Positions 7,262 to 14,732 of a stretch of DNA of 15,581 bases are shown one piece after another. The stretch covers positions 1-15,581 of the forward strand of contig CALHZD010000040.1 of assembly GCA_938040985.1 (NCBI GenBank). The letters are read 5' to 3'. The translations under genes were made by a program, and so were the position numbers. Source of the DNA: an uncultured Propionivibrio sp. Its GTDB lineage: Bacteria; Pseudomonadota; Gammaproteobacteria; Burkholderiales; Rhodocyclaceae. Position 1 is the first letter of the stretch; every line of letters starts with the position of its first letter. The notes beneath the pieces are model-generated. The model was not told where the DNA came from. It did no database searches and worked only from the letters and a program-made list of their open reading frames with translations.

Positions 7262-8419
7262 ATGAAATTATTCGGAGATGAGACTTCGCGGCGTGCCGCA
7301 TTGATATGGGCTTTTCTGGTGTCACTGGCGGTTCACGCAATTGTCCTGCTGGGGGTGACGCCTGATTTGCCGACATATCCGCAGTCCGCGCCATTGCTGG
7401 TGGAGATGAAACCGATACCGAAGGGGCTGGTGATGGATGCTGCGCAAGCCCCAGCCAAGCCGCAGAAGGCTAAAAAGCCACGTCGAAAAACCGTCAAGCC
7501 ACCCCTTTCGAGCATCCAGCGGAACATCGCTGCGGGGGGCATGACTTCGGGAAAGGTTCCGCGCGCAAAGCGTCCTTCTACTGCCGTTACCGCATCTTCG
7601 GCTGCTTCTTCCGCTGTGCCTGGCACAGCGTCCGTCACGCCGTCGATGGAGGAAATACGTGCCGCGGCAGCCGAAACGGTAAGTGGGACGGCTGCGAGTG
7701 ATGTCATGGCAAAGGGCGGCGATGCCGTGATGCTGGATGCGGAGGCAGGGGCAGAGGTGAAGCAGGATGACGCGGCGATGCGCGGGCTCCCGGCGCACGG
7801 GCACATTCTCTACCGGGTCGATCGTGGCGATCGGGAATTTGAAATCGGCCGTGCCGTCAGCGAATGGGAGATCAGCGATGATCGTTACGTATTGCGTCTC
7901 CAGATGGAGACGACAGGGCTGGTCTGGCTGTTCAAAAGCTATCGGATCGAGATGGAAAGCCGGGGTTGGCTGACGGCAATAGGGCTGCGGCCGGAGTATT
8001 TTTCGATTCGTCGTAATGACCAGGCTGCCAAGGAGCGCGCAACGTTTGACTGGGCGCAAATGCAGGTTTCCGTTGCCGACAAGCTGCCACAAGCGCTCGA
8101 TCCGGGCGCGCAGGATTTACTCTCGTTCAACTTCCATCTCGGCTTCATGCCCGATTCCAGGGTGGCAACCCATCTGCCAATTGTTACCGGCAAGAAATAC
8201 GCGATCTACCCGCTTGCCGTTGTCGGCGATGAAGAGATTGAATTGCCGATGGGGCGCGTGCGGACTTTACATGTGCGTTCTGTCGGCGAACATACGACGG
8301 AGTTGTGGCTGGCCTACGATTATTTTCTGCTGCCGGTTAAAATCCGCCATGTCGATCGCGAAGGCGGCAGCTTTGTGCAGGTGGCTACCGGCATCCGCGT
8401 CGATACCGATACGCCATGA
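7262..8419 (+). CDS. DUF3108 protein with N-terminal membrane anchor
   Basis: Protein of 385 residues from the ATG at 7262. The frame could begin at a GTG 36 bases earlier, but MKLFGDETSRRAALIWAF gives a sensible positively charged lead into a single membrane segment (about 12-32). Next comes a TonB-like linker rich in Pro, Lys and Ala (about 50-160), with clusters such as KPQKAKKPRRKTVKPP. The C-terminal part (about 180-380) matches my memory of DUF3108 (PF11306): GHILYRVDRG, QDLLSFNFHLGFMP, KKYAIYPLAVVGDEEIELP and ELWLAYDYFLLPVKIRHVDR. DUF3108 is thought to be a periplasmic beta-structured domain of unknown function; its placement after purN is familiar from Rhodocyclaceae-like genomes. The topology would be an inner-membrane anchor with a periplasmic domain. 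No strong ribosome site is visible, so the start is less certain than the family. Confidence 0.82.
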   Translation: MKLFGDETSRRAALIWAFLVSLAVHAIVLLGVTPDLPTYPQSAPLLVEMKPIPKGLVMDAAQAPAKPQKAKKPRRKTVKPPLSSIQRNIAAGGMTSGKVPRAKRPSTAVTASSAASSAVPGTASVTPSMEEIRAAAAETVSGTAASDVMAKGGDAVMLDAEAGAEVKQDDAAMRGLPAHGHILYRVDRGDREFEIGRAVSEWEISDDRYVLRLQMETTGLVWLFKSYRIEMESRGWLTAIGLRPEYFSIRRNDQAAKERATFDWAQMQVSVADKLPQALDPGAQDLLSFNFHLGFMPDSRVATHLPIVTGKKYAIYPLAVVGDEEIELPMGRVRTLHVRSVGEHTTELWLAYDYFLLPVKIRHVDREGGSFVQVATGIRVDTDTP

Positions 8420-8516
8420 GTCATGGATCACGCCGTTCAGCGTGTCCTAAACGCCTTAACCCACGCATACGTTGTCCGTGGTCGGGCAGGCGATCGGCGC
8501 ACCGTGCAGAACCGTC

Positions 8517-8520
8517 AGGA
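8517..8520 (+). promoter_or_regulatory. Ribosome binding site that decides the methyltransferase start
   Basis: AGGA lies 6 bases before the ATG at 8527. The open frame reaches back to an ATG at 8416 that overlaps the previous stop, but the 37 extra residues are Arg/Pro/Ser-rich and unlike the family. The site therefore supports 8527. Confidence 0.65.
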
Positions 8521-8526
8521 AAAATC

Positions 8527-9795
8527 ATGCGTTTAGTCCCCCCATTGCTGCAACATGCCGAGGCCCTGCTGGCCGAAATACTGCCCTGCCGCTTTCCGGC
8601 TGATTCGGTGGTTTCCCGTTATTTCCGCCAGCATGAACGCCTGGGGCAGGCCGATCGCGGATTCATTGCCGAGGCCGTCTATGCCGTGCTGCGCCGGCGC
8701 CGTTCTCTGGAGGCGTACTGTCTGGGAGAGATCTCGCCGCGCCGCTTGCTGTTGGCCTGGCTGGGGTGCGTGCAGAAGCTGAACCGGCGTGAATTCGGCG
8801 ATGTCCTTGATGCGGCCGAGAACCAGTGGCTGGCGCAGGCTAAAGCCTTGCGGCTGGAAGACTTTCCCCCGGCGCTGCGGCTGGATTTGCCGGACTGGCT
8901 GTATGCGCGGCTGCTTGTGCAGTTGGGGGCGGAAGACACGGAACATCTGGCCTTGCAGCTCAACCAGGCGGCGCCGCTCGACTTGCGTGTCAATCCGCTG
9001 AAAGCGGAGCGTGATGCGTTATTGGCGCGCTTGCGCGCCGATGGTATCCATGCGGTGCCGGGCGATTATTCGCCGTTGGCGATGCGCCTGGCGGATAAAC
9101 CTGCCCTGGCGCGCCACCCTGCTTTTCTCGACGGGAGCTTCGAGGTGCAGGATGAAGGCAGCCAGTTGCTCGGCTATCTGGTACAGCCTCGACGTGGCGA
9201 AATGGTCGCCGATTTTTGCGCCGGAGCCGGTGGCAAGACCTTGCTGCTGGGGGCGCTGATGCGTTCGCAGGGGCGGCTGTACGCTTTCGACATCGCCGAA
9301 AAACGTTTGGCGAAGCTCAAGCCGCGCCTGGCGCGCTCAGGTTTGTCGAATGTGCACCCGGTGCGTATCGAGTCCGAGCATGATGCGCGGCTCAAGCGCC
9401 TTGCCGGAAAGTTTGATCGCGTGCTGGTTGATGCCCCCTGTTCCGGGCTGGGGACGCTGCGCCGCAACCCGGATCTGAAATGGCGGCAGCATGAAAGCGA
9501 TGTGGCGGAATTGGCCGTCAAGCAGGCATCGATTCTAGCGGCGGCGGCAAAACTTGTGCGCCCTGGCGGCCGCCTGGTTTATGCCACTTGTAGCCTGCTG
9601 AATGAAGAAAATGAAGCGGTCGTTGAGGCTTTTCTGGCGGCGCATCCTGAGTTTTCCCGCCTTTCGGCAAGCGAAATTTTACGCAGCCAGTCAATTCCCA
9701 TTCGGGACGGTGACGAGAAGGGCGGTGACCTGCGCCTGTGGCCGCACCGGCATGGGACGGATGGGTTTTTTGCCGCGGTTATGGTGCGGCAGTGA
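8527..9795 (+). CDS. RsmB/NOP-family RNA cytosine-C5 methyltransferase
   Basis: SAM-dependent methyltransferase of 422 residues that should make m5C in RNA, most likely rRNA. An N-terminal helical part (about 20-100) resembles the NusB-like domain of RsmB in position. The catalytic part shows the pre-SAM stretch LRVNPLKAERDALL, motif I DFCAGAGGKTLLLGA (229-243), AFDIAEKRL, motif IV VDAPCSGLGTLRRNPDLKW with C305, and motif VI VYATCSLLNEENE with the nucleophile C355. Both cysteines of the family are present, and the C-terminal HGTDGFFAAVM is typical. Many betaproteobacteria carry a canonical rsmB next to fmt elsewhere and a second member of this family; this gene could be that paralogue, so I leave the symbol empty. 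It starts 107 bases after the DUF3108 gene and ends 42 bases before the channel gene, in one run of + strand genes. Confidence 0.9.
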   Translation: MRLVPPLLQHAEALLAEILPCRFPADSVVSRYFRQHERLGQADRGFIAEAVYAVLRRRRSLEAYCLGEISPRRLLLAWLGCVQKLNRREFGDVLDAAENQWLAQAKALRLEDFPPALRLDLPDWLYARLLVQLGAEDTEHLALQLNQAAPLDLRVNPLKAERDALLARLRADGIHAVPGDYSPLAMRLADKPALARHPAFLDGSFEVQDEGSQLLGYLVQPRRGEMVADFCAGAGGKTLLLGALMRSQGRLYAFDIAEKRLAKLKPRLARSGLSNVHPVRIESEHDARLKRLAGKFDRVLVDAPCSGLGTLRRNPDLKWRQHESDVAELAVKQASILAAAAKLVRPGGRLVYATCSLLNEENEAVVEAFLAAHPEFSRLSASEILRSQSIPIRDGDEKGGDLRLWPHRHGTDGFFAAVMVRQ

Positions 9796-9826
9796 GGCTT
9801 GAAGTGAGACGGGCGTGATGGGGCAA

Positions 9827-9831
9827 AGAGG
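9827..9831 (+). promoter_or_regulatory. Ribosome binding site that decides the channel start
   Basis: AGAGG touches a first ATG at 9832, leaving no spacer, but lies 6 bases before a second in-frame ATG at 9838. The second ATG is therefore the better start; the difference is two residues. Confidence 0.55.
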
Positions 9832-9837
9832 ATGAAC

Positions 9838-11148
9838 ATGCAATTTTTCTCTTTATTCGAAGCGTTGCGGGCGGATGTGCATCACGCCGAATTTCCTTGG
9901 AGTGTGGCACTGCTGGTGCTGATGCTGGCGATGTCATGGGGGGTGTCACGTCGTGTACGCAGCCCGCGTTTTTTGCAATCGGCCGCGAAATGGCGGCCGG
10001 TACGGGATTTCGGTGAGGGTGAGGCGCGGCGGATTGCCTTCCCGCTGATTGCGTTGCTCATGCTCTCATGTGTGCGTGAGATCCTGCACTTTTCGGGGTG
10101 GCAGGTAATGAGCACATTCGACCTGGCTTCGCCTTTCCTGCTGGCCTGGTTGCTAGCCAACGCGTTGGTTTATGTGCTGCACTGCATTTTTCCCCAAGGC
10201 AGTCTGCTGCGTGACTTCGAGCGTTTTATCATCATTGCCGTTTGGGGCGTCATGGCGCTCGATATGACGGGGCTGGGCACGCCGGTCATCGGTGTGCTGG
10301 AAAAATTTCATGTAACCGTGGGCAAACAGCGTCTCGATTTATGGATGGCGTTGCGCGGTGCGATGACCGTGGTGATCACGGTTCTGTTTGCATTGTGGAT
10401 CGCCAGCCTGATCGAGCGCAGACTGATGGCGGCCAGCAGTCTGGATGCCAATCTGCGTGAGGTGTTGGCGCGTGCGGCGAAGGCGCTGCTCACGTTGCTG
10501 GCATTGCTGATCAGCCTGTCATTGATGGGGATCGATATCACGGCGCTGTCGGTGTTCAGCGGTGCGCTGGCCGTTGGGCTGGGCTTCGGGTTGCAGAAAA
10601 TCGCCAGCAACTATGTCAGCGGCTTTATCCTGCTGCTGGATCGATCGGTGCAGCTGGGGAATCTGATTGCGCTTGATGATGGTACATCCGGCACGATTTC
10701 CTGCATTACCACGCGCTATTCCGTGCTGAAAACTCTGGGAGGAACGGAAGTCATTATTCCCAATGAGTATCTGGTCAGCAATATCATTCGCAATCTGTCC
10801 TACACCGACAAACGTGTGCGCATCGCCGTGCAGATACAGGTGGGCTACGAAACGGATATTGAGAAGCTGATTCCGGATCTGGTTCAGCTTGCCTTGCAGA
10901 ATCCGCGAATTCTGCCCAGTCCGCCGCCTGGCGCGATTGTGACCGAATTGGCCGATAATGGTGTGCAGCTGGAACTGGGCGCCTGGGTTGCCGATCCTGA
11001 GCAGGGAACGGGCGGGGTACGTTCGGCGCTTTATTTGGCGCTCCTGAACTATTGCCGCGAACACGATATCGAAATTCCTTTCCCGCAGCGTGAAGTTCGT
11101 ATGCGCCAGAATACAACGGACGCGCAGAACGTTTCGCCTACCCAATGA
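9838..11148 (+). CDS. MscS-family mechanosensitive channel
   Basis: Membrane channel of 436 residues that opens under membrane tension to release solutes after osmotic downshock. Several hydrophobic segments precede the pore: about 20-36, 66-81, 98-117, 129-144, 174-191 and 214-229. The pore helix and start of the MscS beta domain are clear: SGALAVGLGFGLQKIASNYV at about 241-260, then SGFILLLDRSVQLGNLIAL and TSGTISCITTRYSVLKTLGG, then the signature EVIIPNEYLVSNIIRNLSY. The C-terminal domain ends about 20 residues after FPQREVRM. Extra N-terminal helices make it larger than E. coli MscS (286 residues), like YbdG/YnaI-type or MscM-type channels. It is the last gene of the + strand run; a terminator lies about 250 bases later. 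Which subfamily it belongs to is not decided here. Confidence 0.92.
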   Translation: MQFFSLFEALRADVHHAEFPWSVALLVLMLAMSWGVSRRVRSPRFLQSAAKWRPVRDFGEGEARRIAFPLIALLMLSCVREILHFSGWQVMSTFDLASPFLLAWLLANALVYVLHCIFPQGSLLRDFERFIIIAVWGVMALDMTGLGTPVIGVLEKFHVTVGKQRLDLWMALRGAMTVVITVLFALWIASLIERRLMAASSLDANLREVLARAAKALLTLLALLISLSLMGIDITALSVFSGALAVGLGFGLQKIASNYVSGFILLLDRSVQLGNLIALDDGTSGTISCITTRYSVLKTLGGTEVIIPNEYLVSNIIRNLSYTDKRVRIAVQIQVGYETDIEKLIPDLVQLALQNPRILPSPPPGAIVTELADNGVQLELGAWVADPEQGTGGVRSALYLALLNYCREHDIEIPFPQREVRMRQNTTDAQNVSPTQ

Positions 11149-11397
11149 GAAAACAGACAGTGCAACAGGCCGTGTTAATCCCATGCTCATCCTAAAAAGA
11201 TTGGGAAAATTGATGGATGAGTCGGCGCGGGAAGGGCTACGCGGGAAGACCCGCTATCTTCGCTGAAATCACTTTTTCAGGACTTCAGGCGGAAGTCGGA
11301 ACAGTACGCGTGTTTCCGAAAAATGCAGCGGGAAATAGGCAGCGAGAAATAAAGCAGTGCCAGAGCAGTGCCGCGGGGAAAATAAATTGATTGATAT
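11149..11397. other. Non-coding stretch with hairpins, possible small RNA
   Basis: Between the channel gene and the terminator there is no gene in either strand that I can support. It holds two neat stem-loops: GCGGG-AAGA-CCCGC at 11241-11254 and GACTTC/GAAGTC at 11281-11297 with a 5-base loop. CTGAA/TTCAG also pairs around 11262-11280. Together with the downstream T-tract terminator this could be a long 3' untranslated region of the channel mRNA or an independent small RNA. I see no promoter that would decide between them. Confidence 0.35.
11325..11372. repeat. Two sets of short tandem direct repeats
   Basis: Two adjacent 14-base copies, beginning GCAGCG and ending GAAATA plus one or two purines, occupy 11325-11338 and 11339-11352 and match at 12 of 14 positions. 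Directly after them AGCAGTGCC occurs twice, at 11353-11361 and 11364-11372 (period 11). They sit just upstream of the terminator stem. Confidence 0.75.
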
Positions 11398-11422
11398 AGG
11401 CGCCGTATTGGGGCGCTTTTTT
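11398..11422 (+). terminator. Rho-independent terminator
   Basis: A seven-pair stem (AGGCGCC at 11398-11404 with GGCGCTT at 11412-11418, including one G-T pair) closes a seven-base loop and runs into six T at 11417-11422. The orientation fits transcripts of the + strand, so it most likely ends the purN-to-channel transcription unit or a small RNA before it. On the minus strand no T tract follows the stem. Confidence 0.7.
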
Positions 11423-11458
11423 GCATTTGCCGGTATTTCCGCTCAAACCGGATGATGA

Positions 11459-11731
11459 TCAATGATCGCCGCCCAGCGCCTCGTGACTGTGGTTTGTGGC
11501 TTCCGCCTCGTTAGGGCGATTCTGTGCCCGATATCGCCAGCAACGTATGGCAAACCAGATCAGCGTGCAGGGAGCGGCAATCAGAAAGGCTTTATCGATA
11601 TTGACGTAACCGTCATTCAGTAAGTCCCAAGCCATGACGCCGATGAGAATGCCGACTCCTTCGATCAGGGGAAAGGGGGGCTTTTTATGGCGCGGCGCGT
11701 GTCTTAAGATGGGTTCGTCAGATTGCTGCAT
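11459..11731 (-). CDS. Small two-TM membrane protein, family unknown
   Basis: Protein of 90 residues from the ATG at 11731; the frame could extend 11 residues to a TTG at 11764, but neither start has a clear ribosome site. It has a basic N-terminal tail (RHAPRHKKPPFP), a first hydrophobic segment PLIEGVGILIGVMAWDLL, a short polar loop DGYVNID, a second segment AFLIAAPCTLIWFAIRCW, then an acidic, His-containing tail (NRPNEAEATNHSHEALGGDH). The pattern is good for a real inner-membrane protein with two helices and both ends in the cytoplasm. It lies 165 bases downstream of the RstB-like kinase on the same strand, so it may share that transcript, but no functional link is shown. I do not recognise the family. 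Confidence 0.6.
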   Translation of the reverse strand: MQQSDEPILRHAPRHKKPPFPLIEGVGILIGVMAWDLLNDGYVNIDKAFLIAAPCTLIWFAIRCWRYRAQNRPNEAEATNHSHEALGGDH

Positions 11732-11896
11732 GAGGGAATGATTCAAAGAAACGGGCGAAGGCAAACGGCAGGCAATGGATACAGGGTAACAAGACAGAGG
11801 AACATGGGGGTTCAGAACCGGAACAAGACAGGCTGAACAGCGCGCCCGACAGGCGAATCTTAATAGGTGAGCAGGTTGGCGTGCTTGGCGGCTTCG

Positions 11897-13345
11897 TCAT
11901 GTCTGGGTGACGTCATGTAACAATGGCCAGGAGAGAGTAAAACGCGCACCGCCCAACGGTGATGCATCGGCAACCGCCGTACCGCCGTGCTGTTCGAGGA
12001 TGAGACGGACAATGGCTAATCCAAGTCCGTGGCCGCCCGTGGCGCGATCGCGTGAGCGGTCGAGTCGGGCGAACGCCTTGAATACGCGCTGGCGGTCGGC
12101 TTTGGCGATACCTAGGCCGTCGTCATCGACATGAACGAAAATGTGATTACCCTTGACTTCGGCGCTGACAACGATACGCGACTTGGTGTATTTGATGGCG
12201 TTGCGCAGCAGGTTGGTCAGTGCATATGGCATGCTTTTCTGGTCGAGTTCAACCAATTGCCCGGGCGGCAAAGCAGAGCAGTCAACATGCAATTCAAGCG
12301 AGCGGCCAAGAATCCGGATGGCGTCGACCTTTTCGTTCAGCCAGGCCTCAAAATCAACGCGTGTTAGGTGTGGTTCCGGCAGCTCGCGCTCGAAACGTGA
12401 ATAAACCAGGCTGGAATCTACCAGGCTGTCCAGTTCTTCGAGATCGTCGTTCATCATTGTTTGAAGCCGCCGCCGTTCGTCCGGGCTGTCGGCGTCGGTG
12501 AGCATCTCCGTGACAAAACGCATGCGAGCAATCGGTGTGCGCAGTTCGTGTGAGATGGCGCTGGAAAGCTCTTTCTGGACGGCAATCAGGCGCTGGATGC
12601 GCTCGGCCATGCCATTCATCGTCTCGGTGAGCAGCTTGAAGGCCGGGCTTTTAGCTTCCGGCGCACGCGCTTCCAGGTGCCCTTCGCCCAGATCGCGGGC
12701 GGTTTGCCGCAAGGTTTCAAGATCGCGCCAGATCGGCCGCACCCAGAACCAGACGGCAATGGCCAGAATCAGCCCAATCAGACTCCAGGTCAGCAATCGC
12801 AAGCGCACCTCCCAGGGCAATGCGCGCGGATGCTGGTCGCTGGCGTTGGGCGAGATCGGACCGACGACGAGTACCTGTGAGGTATGTTTCAGACGGTGGT
12901 AGAGAATATCGCCGTCCTTGTCGATCGCCAGCTCTCCGGCATCTAGTTTTTCTGCCTGCTTGGGATTGAGTTTGAGCGACCAGCGTTCGACGATATCGAG
13001 CCGGTAGGAAAAAATCTGTCCGATGCCCTTGATCGCTTGCGGCCAGTCCTTGCGCGGCTGGCGAAACAGCTCTTCCTCGATGAGCATGACGGTGCCCTGC
13101 ATGAAGCGCCGTGTATAGTCGTCGGTGATGCCCTTGACCGAAGTCGAGATCACAAGGTCGGCGACATAGGCGATGCCGACGAATGACCCCATGATCAGCA
13201 AGTAAAAACTCAGGAACAGGCGTGACAGACTATAGCTGCCGCGCCAGGGCGGTGGCTTGTAGCGCAGGAGAATGTCAAACAGGCGGTGTTCGCGGCCGGT
13301 CGCGCTATTGCCAGTCGTGTTTGCTGAAGAGGTAGCCTTTGCCAC
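11897..13345 (-). CDS. rstB: Sensor histidine kinase, RstB-like
   Basis: Sensor kinase paired with the response regulator upstream. Counted from a GTG at 13345 it has 482 residues. Membrane segments lie at about 42-64 (RLFLSFYLLIMGSFVGIAYV) and 183-202, enclosing a periplasmic domain of about 118 residues. Then come HAMP (about 203-255), the H box AISHELRTPIARMRF with H266, the N box ALTNLLRNAIKYTKS, G1 VDDDGLGIA, and G2 GGHGLGLAIVRLILEQHGG. The size of the sensor, the H-box wording and the RstA-like partner point to RstB, linked in enterobacteria to envelope, acid and metal responses. The start is uncertain: no ATG, GTG or TTG lies in frame between the regulator stop and the first membrane helix. 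The choices are this GTG, which overlaps the regulator by 41 bases, or a CTG at about 13282 or 13267. Confidence 0.85.
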   Translation of the reverse strand: MAKATSSANTTGNSATGREHRLFDILLRYKPPPWRGSYSLSRLFLSFYLLIMGSFVGIAYVADLVISTSVKGITDDYTRRFMQGTVMLIEEELFRQPRKDWPQAIKGIGQIFSYRLDIVERWSLKLNPKQAEKLDAGELAIDKDGDILYHRLKHTSQVLVVGPISPNASDQHPRALPWEVRLRLLTWSLIGLILAIAVWFWVRPIWRDLETLRQTARDLGEGHLEARAPEAKSPAFKLLTETMNGMAERIQRLIAVQKELSSAISHELRTPIARMRFVTEMLTDADSPDERRRLQTMMNDDLEELDSLVDSSLVYSRFERELPEPHLTRVDFEAWLNEKVDAIRILGRSLELHVDCSALPPGQLVELDQKSMPYALTNLLRNAIKYTKSRIVVSAEVKGNHIFVHVDDDGLGIAKADRQRVFKAFARLDRSRDRATGGHGLGLAIVRLILEQHGGTAVADASPLGGARFTLSWPLLHDVTQT

Positions 13346-14015
13346 GGACCGTCTTGATACGGGTAGGATTGTCGGGATCGTCGCCCAGTTTGCGGCGCAG
13401 GCGCGAAATGCGGGCGTCGATCGAACGGTCGAGTCCGTCGAAGCCAATGCCGCGCAACTCCTGAAGCAGATCGTCGCGCGAGAGGATGCTGCCGGCGTGG
13501 CTGGCCAACAGCCAAAGCAGGTCAAACTCCGCCGTTGTCAGGTCGATCGGTTCGTCGCCGAGATGCGCGCTGCGGGTCGCCTGGCTGATACCAAAATTAC
13601 CAAAGGCGAGCTCTTCGGTTTCGCTGGCAGCGCCCTGTTCATTGGCAACCAGCGGCGCTCGGCGTAGCAGGGCCTTGATGCGCGCCAGCAGCAGGCGCGG
13701 CTGAACCGGCTTGGCGATGTAGTCATCGGCGCCCAGTTCGAGGCCAAGAATCTGATCGAGATCTTCGTCGCGCGCCGTCAGCATCAGGATGACGCCTGTG
13801 TATTGCGCGCGTACGCTGCGGCAAACCTCAAAACCGTCCTTGCCCGGCAGCATCACGTCGAGAATGACCAGATCGGGATTGTCCTTGAGAATGCGTGCTT
13901 CGGCCGTGTCGCCGCGGGATTCGATATGGACTTCAAATTCGTTCTTGCGCAGATACTCGGCAGTCAGGTCGGCCAAGCGCTTGTCGTCTTCAATGAGCAG
14001 GATACGGGTCTTCAT
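13305..14015 (-). CDS. rstA: OmpR-type response regulator, RstA-like
   Basis: Response regulator of 236 residues. The receiver domain shows D10 and D11 in LLIEDDKRL, phospho-acceptor D53 in VILDVMLPGKDGFEVC, T80 in LMLTARDED and K102 in DYIAKPVQP. A winged-helix OmpR/PhoB DNA-binding domain follows at about 135-232 (DLTTAEFDLLWLLASHAG, RDDLLQELRGIGFDG, RSIDARISRLRRKLGDD, TVRGKGYLF). The wording ESRGDTAEARILKDNPDLVI is close to E. coli RstA. The frame continues upstream to 14084, but those residues do not fit the family, and MKTRILLIEDD is the natural N-terminus. No strong ribosome site precedes the ATG. It diverges from dsbB, so the intergenic region may carry its own binding sites. The targets are unknown. 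Confidence 0.9.
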   Translation of the reverse strand: MKTRILLIEDDKRLADLTAEYLRKNEFEVHIESRGDTAEARILKDNPDLVILDVMLPGKDGFEVCRSVRAQYTGVILMLTARDEDLDQILGLELGADDYIAKPVQPRLLLARIKALLRRAPLVANEQGAASETEELAFGNFGISQATRSAHLGDEPIDLTTAEFDLLWLLASHAGSILSRDDLLQELRGIGFDGLDRSIDARISRLRRKLGDDPDNPTRIKTVRGKGYLFSKHDWQ

Positions 14016-14084
14016 AATGAAAGTCCGAGGAAATGGCCTGAATGCGAATATACACGATACGCGCTGATGCGGCGAATCGCCCAT

Positions 14085-14098
14085 TTGCCGGTCGGCAA
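14085..14098. promoter_or_regulatory. Inverted repeat, candidate operator 1
   Basis: Perfect 6-2-6 inverted repeat: TTGCCG, GT, CGGCAA. It lies 70 bases upstream of the rstA start in the region between the divergent rstA and dsbB genes. The symmetry and size suit binding of a dimeric regulator; the regulator is unknown. Confidence 0.4.
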
Positions 14099-14111
14099 TA
14101 AGTGAACGGGT

Positions 14112-14125
14112 GCGTAAAATTACGC
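14112..14125. promoter_or_regulatory. Inverted repeat, candidate operator 2
   Basis: Perfect 6-2-6 inverted repeat: GCGTAA, AA, TTACGC. Its centre lies 27 bases from that of the first inverted repeat, and it has a different sequence. It could control rstA, dsbB or both. Confidence 0.4.
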
Positions 14126-14176
14126 GGTTGTCCGGATTTAGGCAGGCGCCATGACTGAAGTCGGGGGCGTCTCTGA

Positions 14177-14182
14177 TAGAAT
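14177..14182 (+). promoter_or_regulatory. Possible -10 box of dsbB
   Basis: TAGAAT lies 34 bases before the dsbB ATG and is a one-mismatch match to TATAAT. No convincing -35 hexamer sits 16-18 bases upstream, so this is tentative. Confidence 0.3.
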
Positions 14183-14215
14183 CGTCGGCAAATGTTTAGA
14201 GGCTTCTAAATCATC

Positions 14216-14710
14216 ATGTCTGTTTCTCCCATCCATACACGCTTTGCCTTCGCGATGCTGGCGGCGGTATCGTTTGCTCTGGCCGCCAGCGCGGTGCTGC
14301 TGGCTGATTTGATGCATCTGCCGGCGCCATGCGTTTTGTGTATCCTGCAACGCTTTATTTATCTGGTGTTCTGCTTCTGGGCGGTATGCGGCATGCTTAT
14401 CCCCGCTGCGCGCCGTTTCTGGTGCGCCTTGCTGGCACTGACGGCAGGCTGCGGCCTGGCTGCCGCCGGGTGGCAGAGCTGGATGGAATACGCGCCGGAC
14501 CAGGTGACCGAATGTGGCTTTGGTGAGCCGGCGCTCCACGAGCAACTGGTGAACTGGCTGGGCGCGCAATGGCCGACGCTGTTCATGGTGACGGGATTTT
14601 GCACCCAGCAGGACTGGGATTTCCTCGGATTGTCGCTGGCCAACTGGTCGGTGCTGTTTTTCCTGGGATTGCTGCTGGCGGCGCTGCTCGTATTCTTCAT
14701 GCGCAAGTAA
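14216..14710 (+). CDS. dsbB: Disulfide bond formation protein DsbB
   Basis: Inner-membrane quinone reductase of 164 residues that reoxidises DsbA and passes the electrons to the respiratory quinone pool, allowing disulfide formation in the periplasm. Four membrane helices are visible at about 10-30, 46-62, 68-86 and 143-161. The first periplasmic loop carries C39-V-L-C42, and the second carries C100 and C129, the four redox cysteines of the family. R46, shortly after the first pair, corresponds to the quinone-contacting arginine of E. coli DsbB (R48). The length is normal. A weak AGAGG lies further upstream than ideal. It is transcribed away from rstA. No dsbA is present in the window. The 40-base repeat array begins 22 bases after the stop. 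Confidence 0.95.
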   Translation: MSVSPIHTRFAFAMLAAVSFALAASAVLLADLMHLPAPCVLCILQRFIYLVFCFWAVCGMLIPAARRFWCALLALTAGCGLAAAGWQSWMEYAPDQVTECGFGEPALHEQLVNWLGAQWPTLFMVTGFCTQQDWDFLGLSLANWSVLFFLGLLLAALLVFFMRK

Positions 14711-14732
14711 GGCGAGGAGCTTTCGCTTCCCT

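Noticed and set aside
8416..8526. Upstream ATG overlapping the DUF3108 stop as start of the methyltransferase
   Set aside because: The extra 37 residues look like translated non-coding DNA, and a good AGGA site precedes 8527.
11718..11900. Minus-strand 60-residue frame between rstB and the small membrane protein
   Set aside because: It has no ribosome site and no recognisable pattern, and it overlaps the better-supported small membrane protein.
13346..13525. Longer N-terminus for the RstB-like kinase
   Set aside because: These residues are the out-of-frame translation of the end of rstA and have no family resemblance.
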